6,838 bases of DNA from Clostridia bacterium (lineage in GTDB: Bacteria; Bacillota_A; Clostridia; Oscillospirales; CAG-272): positions 1 through 6,838 of the forward strand of contig JAFQUG010000047.1 in assembly GCA_017408625.1 (NCBI GenBank), in the 5' to 3' direction. Shown here piece after piece: positions 1 to 5,511 of this stretch. Position numbers and translations under genes: made by a program. Position 1 is the first letter of the stretch; every line of letters starts with the position of its first letter. A model generated the notes under the pieces. It was given only the letters and a program-made list of their open reading frames with translations, was not told the origin of the DNA and searched no databases.

Positions 1-39
1 CATCTTCTGTATATCGATCTTTGTTAACTTATCGTGCAT
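1..39 (-). CDS. N-terminus of a divergent GreA-like transcription elongation factor (partial)
   Basis: Only the first 13 codons are inside the window. Read leftward from the ATG at 39-37 they give MHDKLTKIDIQKM. The GreA-like protein encoded at 372-872 begins MHDKLTKIDIQQM, so 12 of 13 residues agree. Six of the shared residues use different synonymous codons, which argues for two genes kept under protein-level selection rather than a recent DNA duplication. An AAAGAGGAA ribosome binding site lies at 53-45 on this strand, 5 nt before the ATG, and a good promoter lies further upstream at 111-83. I infer a GreA-family protein that would act in the RNA polymerase secondary channel. The fragment is too short for domains or active-site residues to be seen, so the rest could differ. 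Confidence 0.72.
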   Translation of the reverse strand, partial: MHDKLTKIDIQKM

Positions 40-44
40 GTCTG

Positions 45-53
45 TTCCTCTTT
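45..53 (-). promoter_or_regulatory. Ribosome binding site of the leftward GreA-like gene
   Basis: On the minus strand this reads AAAGAGGAA and ends 5 nt before the ATG at 39-37. The same GAGGAACA core precedes the rightward paralogue at 360-367. This supports both start codons and suggests that the leader was duplicated with the gene. Confidence 0.7.
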
Positions 54-82
54 CGTGTGCATTTGATGTGTGTGATGTTAGT

Positions 83-111
83 ATTTTAGCATATTTTGCG
101 CGATTTGACAA
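83..111 (-). promoter_or_regulatory. Leftward sigma-A-type promoter for the divergent GreA-like gene
   Basis: On the minus strand there is a -35 TTGTCA (111-106), a 17-nt spacer and a -10 TAAAAT (88-83). The -10 is preceded by TGC, an extended -10 motif. Transcription would start near 76, leaving a leader of about 37 nt before the ATG at 39. The hexamers and spacing are close to the vegetative consensus. The start site is predicted from sequence only. Confidence 0.72.
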
Positions 112-141
112 CCGGATTTCAAACTTTTTTTATTTTTCCTA

Positions 142-170
142 TTTACAAACGGCAGAATGTATGATATACT
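142..170 (+). promoter_or_regulatory. Promoter of the tRNA-Ala gene
   Basis: The -35 is TTTACA (142-147), the spacer is exactly 17 nt and the -10 is TATACT (165-170). The predicted start near 177 lies about 5 nt before the mature 5' end of the tRNA at 182, a short leader as expected for a tRNA transcript. The -35 boxes of this promoter and of the leftward one (111-106) are about 30 bp apart, so the two promoters are back to back in one AT-rich stretch. Confidence 0.83.
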
Positions 171-181
171 GAACGGGTCAA

Positions 182-257
182 GGGGCATTAGCGCAGTTGG
201 GAGCGCACAACACTGGCAGTGTTGGGGTCAGGGGTTCAAGTCCCCTATGCTCCACCA
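182..257 (+). tRNA. tRNA-Ala, anticodon GGC
   Basis: A complete 76-nt cloverleaf can be folded by hand. The 7-bp acceptor stem is 182-188 with 247-253, the D-arm stem is GCGC with GCGC, and the 5-bp anticodon stem is CAACA with TGTTG. The loop CTGGCAG gives anticodon GGC, which reads GCC and GCU. The variable loop has 5 nt, and the T arm AGGGG/CCCCT carries the loop TTCAAGT. The discriminator base is A and CCA is encoded (255-257). The third acceptor pair is G3:U70, the classic identity element recognised by alanyl-tRNA synthetase, which agrees with the anticodon. An upstream promoter and a downstream intrinsic terminator show that it can be an independent single-tRNA transcript. Confidence 0.97.
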
Positions 258-265
258 TCCAAGCA

Positions 266-299
266 CGCGCTTTTGTCTACAGGCAAAAGCGCGCTTTTT
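266..299 (+). terminator. Intrinsic terminator after tRNA-Ala
   Basis: A perfect 10-bp stem (266-275 with 284-293) with an 8-nt loop is followed by CTTTTT (294-299). The base of the stem is GC-only. It begins 8 nt after the encoded CCA, so it should end the tRNA transcript. Leakage through it may be how the GreA-like gene downstream is reached, because no convincing promoter is visible between 300 and 371. Confidence 0.88.
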
Positions 300-371
300 G
301 AATGACACAAGTTTTTCTGCTTGCAAAGCATTCATGCAATCAAAAATCTCCAAAGGAACGAGGAACACACC

Positions 372-872
372 ATGCACGACAAATTAACCAAAATTGATAT
401 ACAACAAATGGAGCAGGAGCTGGAGGAGCGTCGCCGCCGCATCCCCGCGCTGCGCGAGGAGGTCAAGCGCACCCGCGAGTACGGCGACCTTTCCGAAAAC
501 GACGAATACCGCTGCGCCAAGCGCGAATACAACGCCAACAAGAGCCGCATCCGCTATCTGGAGAACATGATCGACACCGCCATCATCGTCGAAACCGACT
601 CCCGCGAGGGCGTGGTCGGACTCTTTGACCGCGTCAAGATCTACTACCCCGAGGACGACGAATACCGCGAGATCCGTCTTGTCACCACGCTGCGTAACGA
701 CGTTTTCAAGGACTGCATCTCGCAGGACTCCCCCTTCGGCAAGGCACTGATGGGCAAAAAGGTGGGGCAGACCGTGACCGTGCGCGTCAACGATGCGGTC
801 AGCTACCCCGTCAAGATCTTAGAGATCACCAAGGGCGAGGACGACCCCGATCTGCCCATTTCCACATACTGA
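372..872 (+). CDS. GreA/GreB-family transcription elongation factor, 166 aa
   Basis: Gre factors enter the secondary channel of RNA polymerase and stimulate cleavage of backtracked transcripts. Residues about 1-75 are charged and helical, fitting the N-terminal coiled coil. The tip motif YGDLSENDEY (37-46) keeps the two acidic residues (D39, E42) that match the catalytic pair of E. coli GreA. Residues about 78-166 fit the C-terminal FKBP-like domain, with the family motif SPFGKALMGK at 120-129. Length is close to the usual 155-165 aa. The ATG at 372 is chosen because GAGGAA lies at 360-365, 6 nt upstream, and because the paralogue at the left edge starts the same way. An in-frame ATG at 321 has no good binding site. 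From memory, the MHD-start and the LPIS-type end mark a Clostridia subtype often present besides canonical GreA, so the symbol greA is withheld. It lies 39 nt before the AraC gene with no terminator between them, so the two may be co-transcribed. Confidence 0.94.
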   Translation: MHDKLTKIDIQQMEQELEERRRRIPALREEVKRTREYGDLSENDEYRCAKREYNANKSRIRYLENMIDTAIIVETDSREGVVGLFDRVKIYYPEDDEYREIRLVTTLRNDVFKDCISQDSPFGKALMGKKVGQTVTVRVNDAVSYPVKILEITKGEDDPDLPISTY

Positions 873-899
873 TCCAACAAGCGCACAACAAAAATCCAT

Positions 900-906
900 G
901 GGAGGT
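900..906 (+). promoter_or_regulatory. Ribosome binding site of the AraC-family gene
   Basis: GGGAGGT ends 5 nt before the ATG at 912 and fixes that start. No promoter is visible in the 39-nt gap after the GreA-like gene (873-911). Translation of the regulator probably depends on a transcript that begins further upstream. Confidence 0.75.
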
Positions 907-911
907 AACGT

Positions 912-1721
912 ATGCAGCCCTTGCTTTATGAAATCGAGCACGGCATCGGCACGGGGCACTTTATGCTCTACGAGCGCGACAGCCACGTCTTTCCCCTGCA
1001 CATGCACCGCTGCTATGAATTTGTTCTGATGCTTTCGGGACAGATGCACATGCGGATCGAAAAGCAGGATTATTTGCTTTGCGAGGGTGACCTTGTGCTG
1101 ATCAAGCCCAACAGGCTGCACAGCTACGACTCCCCCGAGGGGATCAGCGGCAAATGCCTGATCTGCGTGTTTTCGCAGGATCTGATCGCTGCTGTCTCGG
1201 ATTCCCTTGTCAAATACCGCCTTCCCTCCCCACTGATCAAAAACGTGCCCGCATTTTACCGCGAAATGTTCATGGGCATGAACGAGGACAAGGACATTGC
1301 CACGGTCAAGGGCTTTCTTTACACGATCTGCGGCTTGTTTTATCAATCGCTTGACATGGGCGCCGAGGACGACGTTTCCAAGGACACCCTGCTTTTGCGC
1401 GACATTTTCATCTATCTGGAAAATCATATGTCCGAGCCCTGCACGCTCAAGGGCACAGCCGAGGCATTGGGCTATCACCCTGCTTACATCTCCAGATATT
1501 TCACCAAGATCGTGGGCCTTCCCTTTTACACCTACGTGCAGTCGATCAAGATGGATCGCGCCTGCTACCTGCTGCTCAACACCAAGGACAGCATTCTGTC
1601 CATTGCCATGCAATGCGGATTTACCACGCTGAGCAGCTTTAACCGCACCTTCCGCTTAATGCTGGGCATGACCCCCAGAGAATACAGACAGCGCACAGGC
1701 ACTTTGGGCTGCGACGAATAA
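912..1721 (+). CDS. AraC-family transcriptional regulator with N-terminal cupin sensor, 269 aa
   Basis: This is a cytoplasmic DNA-binding protein that probably senses a sugar. Residues about 15-75 form an AraC-type cupin. They include FPLHMHRCYEFVLMLSG (27-43), with the His30/His32 pair typical of this fold, and then a turn-and-strand run ending LHSYDS. Residues about 163-262 are the two-helix-turn-helix AraC domain. The first HTH is around 177-202. The second, at 227-261, carries the family signature IAMQCGF followed by FNRTFRLMLGMTPREYR. Length fits the usual 260-300 aa. It is the only regulator next to the fucI operon and reads in the same direction, so it is the best candidate for its activator. 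The poor -35 of the fucI promoter fits activator dependence. The actual ligand cannot be read from sequence. Confidence 0.95.
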   Translation: MQPLLYEIEHGIGTGHFMLYERDSHVFPLHMHRCYEFVLMLSGQMHMRIEKQDYLLCEGDLVLIKPNRLHSYDSPEGISGKCLICVFSQDLIAAVSDSLVKYRLPSPLIKNVPAFYREMFMGMNEDKDIATVKGFLYTICGLFYQSLDMGAEDDVSKDTLLLRDIFIYLENHMSEPCTLKGTAEALGYHPAYISRYFTKIVGLPFYTYVQSIKMDRACYLLLNTKDSILSIAMQCGFTTLSSFNRTFRLMLGMTPREYRQRTGTLGCDE

Positions 1722-1725
1722 ATGC

Positions 1726-1802
1726 ATCGGATACTTTGCAAACAAAAGCCGAACCTGAATTGGTTTGGATAGCTTTTTGCACGGTATCCGATATTATTTT
1801 TT
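1726..1802 (+). terminator. Long hairpin with T-rich tail after the AraC gene
   Basis: Three nested pairings stack on one another: ATCGGATAC (1726-1734) with GTATCCGAT (1784-1792), AAAAGC (1744-1749) with GCTTTT (1772-1777), and AACC (1752-1755) with GGTT (1762-1765). A T-rich run follows (1795-1802). It starts 4 nt after the AraC stop codon, as expected for an intrinsic terminator separating this unit from the fucI transcript. It is longer than most terminators, and the outer 9-bp repeat could also be a protein-binding site. Confidence 0.72.
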
Positions 1803-1853
1803 ATAATATTTTTGCAGAAAGTAAAGATTTGCTCATTTTTTGTCATGGATGCA

Positions 1854-1883
1854 TTAGAATCCCAAAAACAATTTTGTTATAAT
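1854..1883 (+). promoter_or_regulatory. Promoter of the fucI operon
   Basis: A perfect -10 TATAAT (1878-1883) is preceded by TGT, giving an extended -10. The region where a -35 should lie holds only TTAGAA (1854-1859, 18-nt spacer), a weak match. The predicted start near 1890 leaves a leader of about 35 nt. A strong -10 with a poor -35 is common at promoters that need an activator, which fits the adjacent AraC protein. A short inverted repeat, AACAA-TT-TTGTT (1867-1878), overlaps the spacer and the first -10 base. Confidence 0.7.
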
Positions 1884-1910
1884 GAAAATGGAAAAATAAT
1901 TTACTGATTC

Positions 1911-1916
1911 AGGAGG
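1911..1916 (+). promoter_or_regulatory. Ribosome binding site of fucI
   Basis: A perfect AGGAGG lies 8 nt before the ATG at 1925 and settles the start codon. It is the strongest binding site in the operon, and the two downstream genes have weaker GGAG-type sites. Confidence 0.85.
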
Positions 1917-1924
1917 AATTCAAT

Positions 1925-3727
1925 ATGGCAAACAACCGTTACGTAGGCAGCTATCCCGTAATTGGCATTCGTCCCACCATCGACGGCCGCAGAGGCGTGC
2001 TCGGCGTACGCGAATCCCTGGAGGAACAGACCATGAACATGGCCAAGACCGCCGCAAAGCTCTTTGAAGAAAACCTCAGATACTCGGACGGCACACCCGT
2101 CAAGGTGGTCATTTCCAACACCACCATCGGCCGCGTGGGCGAGGCTGCAGCCTGTGCAGACCAGTTCCGCCGCCAGGGCGTTGACATTACCCTGACCGTC
2201 ACCCCCTGCTGGTGCTACGGTGCCGAGACCATGGATATGGATCCCCATACCATCAAGGCGGTCTGGGGCTTTAACGGCACCGAAAGACCGGGCGCGGTTT
2301 ATCTGGCATCCGTGCTTGCCACGCACGCACAGAAGGGCCTGCCCGCATTCGGCATTTACGGACATGACGTACAGGACTGCGACGACACCACCGTTCCCGA
2401 GGACGTCAAGGAAAAGCTGCTCCGATTTGGTCGCGCAGCCATTGCTGCCGCAACCATGAGAGGAAAATCCTACCTGCAGATCGGCTCGATCTGCATGGGC
2501 ATCGGCGGCTCGATCATCAGCACCGACTTTATTGAGGATTACCTTGGCATGAGAGTGGAATCCGTGGACGAGGTGGAGATCATCCGTCGCATGACCGAGG
2601 AGATCTACGATCAGAACGAATACGAAAAGGCACTTGCATGGGTCAAGGCAAACTGCATCGAGGGCTTTGACAAAAACCCCGAACAGCTGCAGAAGACCCG
2701 CGCAGAAAAGGATGCCGACTGGGAATTTGTGACCAAGATGATGGTCATCATCAAGGATCTGATGAGCGGCAACCCCGATCTCCCCGAAACCTGCCGCGAG
2801 GAAATGGTTGGGCACAACGCCATTGCCGCAGGATTCCAGGGGCAGAGACAGTGGACCGACTTCTACCCCAACTGTGACTTCCCCGAGGCAATGCTCAACA
2901 CCTCCTTTGACTGGAACGGTGCGCGCGAGCCCTACGTGCTTGCCACCGAAAACGATGTGCTCAACGGCATCGGCATGCTGTTCATGAAGCTTTTGACCAA
3001 CCGAGCACAGATGTTTGCCGACGTTCGCACCTACTGGAGCGGTGAATCCGTACAGCGCGTGACCGGCTATGAAATAGATGGCAAGGCCAAGGATGCAAAC
3101 GGCATTATCCACCTGATCAACTCGGGGGCTTGCTGCCTGGATGCCTCGGGCGCGGTCAAGGACGAGAACGGAAACGGCGTGATCAAGCCCTGGTACGAGA
3201 TGACCGAGCAGGACATGAAGGCCGTGATGAACAGCACCACCTGGAACTACGCCGACCTTGGCTACTTCCGCGGCGGCGGATACTCCTCCCGTTTTGAAAC
3301 ACGCTGTGAAATGCCCGCGACCATGATCCGTCTCAATCTGGTCAAGGGTCTTGGCCCGGTGCTGCAGATCGCAGAGGGCTGGACGGTTGAGCTGCCCGAG
3401 GACGTTTCGGACGCGCTCTGGAAGAGGATCGACTACACCTGGCCCTGCACCTGGTTCGCTCCTCGCTGCGACGGCCGCGAGGGCTCTCCCTTCAAGACTG
3501 CATACGAGGTCATGAACAACTGGGGCGCAAATCACGGTGCGATCAGCTACGGCCACATCGGTGCAGATCTGATCACGCTTTGCTCCATGCTCCGTATCCC
3601 CGTTTGCATGCACAACGTGCCCGAGGATAAAATCTTCCGTCCCGCCGCATGGAACGCATTCGGTATGGACAAGGAAGGTGCAGACTACCGCGCTTGCGCA
3701 AGCTTTGGTCCCCTTTTCAAGAAATAA
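1925..3727 (+). CDS. fucI: L-fucose isomerase, 600 aa
   Basis: FucI is a cytoplasmic, Mn2+-dependent aldose-ketose isomerase that converts L-fucose to L-fuculose. It also accepts D-arabinose, giving D-ribulose. The whole length matches E. coli FucI (591 aa) as I remember it, including [64 protein letters not shown] and [10 protein letters not shown]. The metal-binding and catalytic residues are present: Glu342 in ATEND, Asp366 in FADVRTYW and His537 in NWGANHG, matching E. coli Glu337, Asp361 and His528. N-terminal, central and C-terminal domains all appear intact, with no frameshift. There is no signal peptide. It is first in a three-gene operon and ends 16 nt before the next ATG. No fuculokinase, aldolase or mutarotase is in the window, so later pathway steps are encoded elsewhere or downstream. 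The family call is very secure, but use of L-fucose rather than D-arabinose is inferred. Confidence 0.97.
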   Translation: MANNRYVGSYPVIGIRPTIDGRRGVLGVRESLEEQTMNMAKTAAKLFEENLRYSDGTPVKVVISNTTIGRVGEAAACADQFRRQGVDITLTVTPCWCYGAETMDMDPHTIKAVWGFNGTERPGAVYLASVLATHAQKGLPAFGIYGHDVQDCDDTTVPEDVKEKLLRFGRAAIAAATMRGKSYLQIGSICMGIGGSIISTDFIEDYLGMRVESVDEVEIIRRMTEEIYDQNEYEKALAWVKANCIEGFDKNPEQLQKTRAEKDADWEFVTKMMVIIKDLMSGNPDLPETCREEMVGHNAIAAGFQGQRQWTDFYPNCDFPEAMLNTSFDWNGAREPYVLATENDVLNGIGMLFMKLLTNRAQMFADVRTYWSGESVQRVTGYEIDGKAKDANGIIHLINSGACCLDASGAVKDENGNGVIKPWYEMTEQDMKAVMNSTTWNYADLGYFRGGGYSSRFETRCEMPATMIRLNLVKGLGPVLQIAEGWTVELPEDVSDALWKRIDYTWPCTWFAPRCDGREGSPFKTAYEVMNNWGANHGAISYGHIGADLITLCSMLRIPVCMHNVPEDKIFRPAAWNAFGMDKEGADYRACASFGPLFKK

Positions 3728-3743
3728 TTTTTTGGAGCATTAC

Positions 3744-5489
3744 ATGCCAAAATCTGAACATTCGGCAAAGGCTGCCGATCCAGGCGCTGTACAAAGGAGG
3801 TTCAATCACGCAATCTCCTGTGTCAGCGTTGAAAACGGTGCTCCTTGCCTGTACATCAATCGGGAAAAGCAGACTCCCCTGGCGTACGTCACTTACCTGA
3901 CCGAGCAAAATCGCTACGGCGATTTTGCCCGTGCGGGGTATCGCCTGTTCTCTCTTCCCGTCTTTTTCGGATTCAATCATCTCAACGAACACTCCGGACT
4001 TGACGTGTTCACCAAGGGCATCTTTGATCACCCTCAGCCCGATTTTTCGCGCTTTGACGCGGACATCGCACAAATTCTGGACGCATGTCCCGATGCGTAC
4101 ATTCTCCCCCGCATCAACGTCTCGCCAAGCCGGAGCTGGGAGCTTGCGCACAAGGACGAGCTGTGTGATCAGCGGCCCGATGGCACGCCCGGTCGCGTCA
4201 GCTTTGCATCCGACATCTGGGCCGCCGAGGTCAAGCGCGAGCTTGGCATCTTTATCGCGCACGTCATCCAAAACCGCTACGCGCCGCACATCGCGGGCTA
4301 TCAGATCGCGGGCGGAAATACCGAGGAATGGTTGCCCTTTGACCAAAAGCACGGCATCAGCGATCTGCGCGCAAGAGAAAAATACGCGCAGTATCTGGAA
4401 AAGCACGGATTCGCGGACAGCAATCAATGCTTTTATCGCTTTTACTCCGAGCTTGTGGCGGGACGTATTTGCGAATTCGCCGCAGAGGTCAAAAGACTGA
4501 CCGACCGCTCGGTGGTTGTGGGCAGCTTTTATGGCTACACGCTGGAATGTCCCGATCCCACCTCGGGTCACCACGCGCTGCGCATGCTGCTGGAATGCGA
4601 GGACGTAGATTTTCTCTGCTCCCCCGTTTCCTACTCCATGGTACGCGCACCGGGGCGCGATCATCCTTACATGACGCCCTTTGCCTCGATCCGTCAGCAC
4701 GGAAAGCTGTATTTTTGCGAAAACGATACCCGCACGCACCTCTCTTACCCCGTCAACGACACCCCGTGGTACACCTCGCCCATCTGGTTTGGCCCCGAAA
4801 AATCGGCCTCGATGGACATCATCAAGCTGCACGCAGCCCGCGCGCTGATCAATCGGCACGCTGCCTGGTGGTTTGATATGTGGGGCGGTTGGTTTGCGGA
4901 CGAGGATTACATGAAGCTTTTGCGGCAGCTGCGCGAGATTTTTGCCGAAAGCAGGGATATGCCTATCCAATCGGCCGCAGAGGTGGCGGTGTTTGTGGAC
5001 GAGGAAGCGTACGCCTGTATGCAAGACCCGGGAGCGGCGACCTCGGTGTGCTGTCTGATCCGTGAAGCACTGGGCATGATGGGCACCCCCTACGATCTGT
5101 ATCTCTGCTCGGATGCGGATGCCGTGCTGAGCAAATACAAGGCAGTCATTTCCCTAAGACCCGCAGATTCCCCGCTTGGCGACAGACTCTCCGCACTTGC
5201 CTATAACATGGGAAAGCCATATCTGGAGATCCGCCCGCAAAACGCCGATATCACCCCTGCCGACCTGCGCAGCTTTTTACGCAAGGCACACGTGTTCCTT
5301 TGGAGCACGCAGGACGCGGTGATCTACGGCAATTCCCATTACGTCCTTTTGCACGCCGTCAAGGACGGCACCTGTGTGCTCAACGTCCCGGGCAGCATGG
5401 ATCTGCAGGACGTTCTCACGGGGCAGAAGCACTCCACGCAAATTGATTGCAAAAAGGGCGAGAGCTACCTGTTCCGACTCGTCACCTGA
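3744..5489 (+). CDS. Putative clan GH-A (GH42-like) cytoplasmic glycoside hydrolase, 581 aa
   Basis: The likely role is hydrolysis of an imported oligosaccharide; the specificity is not known. There is no signal peptide, so it should be cytoplasmic. Residues about 45-390 resemble a TIM barrel of the GH42 type. GYQIAGGNTEEW (185-196) has the look of the acid/base strand (Glu194 or Glu195). LYFCENDTRTHL (322-333) looks like the nucleophile strand (Glu326). WWFDMWGGWF (375-384) resembles the aromatic wall near the end of the barrel. Residues about 410-510 have the alternating pattern of a GH42-type trimerisation domain, and about 515-581 look like a small beta domain. The ATG at 3744 is chosen because GGAG (3734-3737) lies 6 nt upstream; an in-frame ATG at 3678 would overlap fucI by 50 nt. 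The hydrolase is 16 nt after fucI. GH42 and the fucosidase family GH151 share this architecture, so a fucosidase, a galactosidase or a new activity are all possible. The exact family is unassigned. Confidence 0.75.
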   Translation: MPKSEHSAKAADPGAVQRRFNHAISCVSVENGAPCLYINREKQTPLAYVTYLTEQNRYGDFARAGYRLFSLPVFFGFNHLNEHSGLDVFTKGIFDHPQPDFSRFDADIAQILDACPDAYILPRINVSPSRSWELAHKDELCDQRPDGTPGRVSFASDIWAAEVKRELGIFIAHVIQNRYAPHIAGYQIAGGNTEEWLPFDQKHGISDLRAREKYAQYLEKHGFADSNQCFYRFYSELVAGRICEFAAEVKRLTDRSVVVGSFYGYTLECPDPTSGHHALRMLLECEDVDFLCSPVSYSMVRAPGRDHPYMTPFASIRQHGKLYFCENDTRTHLSYPVNDTPWYTSPIWFGPEKSASMDIIKLHAARALINRHAAWWFDMWGGWFADEDYMKLLRQLREIFAESRDMPIQSAAEVAVFVDEEAYACMQDPGAATSVCCLIREALGMMGTPYDLYLCSDADAVLSKYKAVISLRPADSPLGDRLSALAYNMGKPYLEIRPQNADITPADLRSFLRKAHVFLWSTQDAVIYGNSHYVLLHAVKDGTCVLNVPGSMDLQDVLTGQKHSTQIDCKKGESYLFRLVT

Positions 5490-5500
5490 AAACTATGAAT

Positions 5501-5506
5501 GGAGAG
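5501..5506 (+). promoter_or_regulatory. Ribosome binding site of the lipoprotein gene
   Basis: GGAGAG lies 5 nt before the ATG at 5512, inside the 22-nt gap after the hydrolase gene. The gap holds no terminator or promoter, so the lipoprotein gene should be read from the fucI transcript. Confidence 0.7.
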
Positions 5507-5511
5507 ATTAT

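Noticed and set aside
105..110. Plus-strand TTGACA as a consensus -35
   Set aside because: No -10 lies 16-18 nt downstream; that stretch is a T-run. The hexamer overlaps the -35 of the leftward promoter, and the tRNA promoter is better placed at 142-170.
233..257. tRNA 3' end as an attachment site for an integrated element
   Set aside because: No second copy of the tRNA 3' end and no integrase gene is visible in the window.
299..339. Short inverted repeats (TGAATG/CATTCA and TTGCA/TGCAA) in the leader of the GreA-like gene
   Set aside because: Five- and six-base arms with long loops are expected by chance, and they match no riboswitch or attenuator layout I recognise.
157..387. Plus-strand frame running through the tRNA and its terminator
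   Set aside because: It covers a perfect tRNA cloverleaf and a terminator hairpin. No ribosome binding site precedes it.
819..1613. Minus-strand open frame (264 codons) opposite the AraC gene
   Set aside because: The plus-strand AraC signature is clear and the antisense protein matches no family I know. It also overlaps the end of the GreA-like gene.
1802..1807. A second TATAAT upstream of fucI
   Set aside because: It lies in the T-rich tail of the hairpin, and the bases 17 nt upstream (GCACGG) bear no resemblance to a -35.
1901..3613. Long minus-strand open frame (570 codons) opposite fucI
   Set aside because: It is the antisense shadow of a strongly conserved gene with C/G-rich third positions. 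The translation is low-complexity, rich in V, H, G and A, has no recognisable domain and no binding site.
3793..3800. Perfect Shine-Dalgarno-like AAAGGAGG inside the hydrolase gene, a possible alternative start
   Set aside because: No ATG, GTG or TTG in the hydrolase frame lies at proper distance downstream. The bases are simply the codons for Gln-Arg-Arg. The start at 3744 with GGAG is kept.
3717..5024. Minus-strand open frame (435 codons) opposite the hydrolase gene
   Set aside because: The rightward frame has a ribosome binding site, operon spacing and hydrolase-like motifs. The antisense product has none of these.
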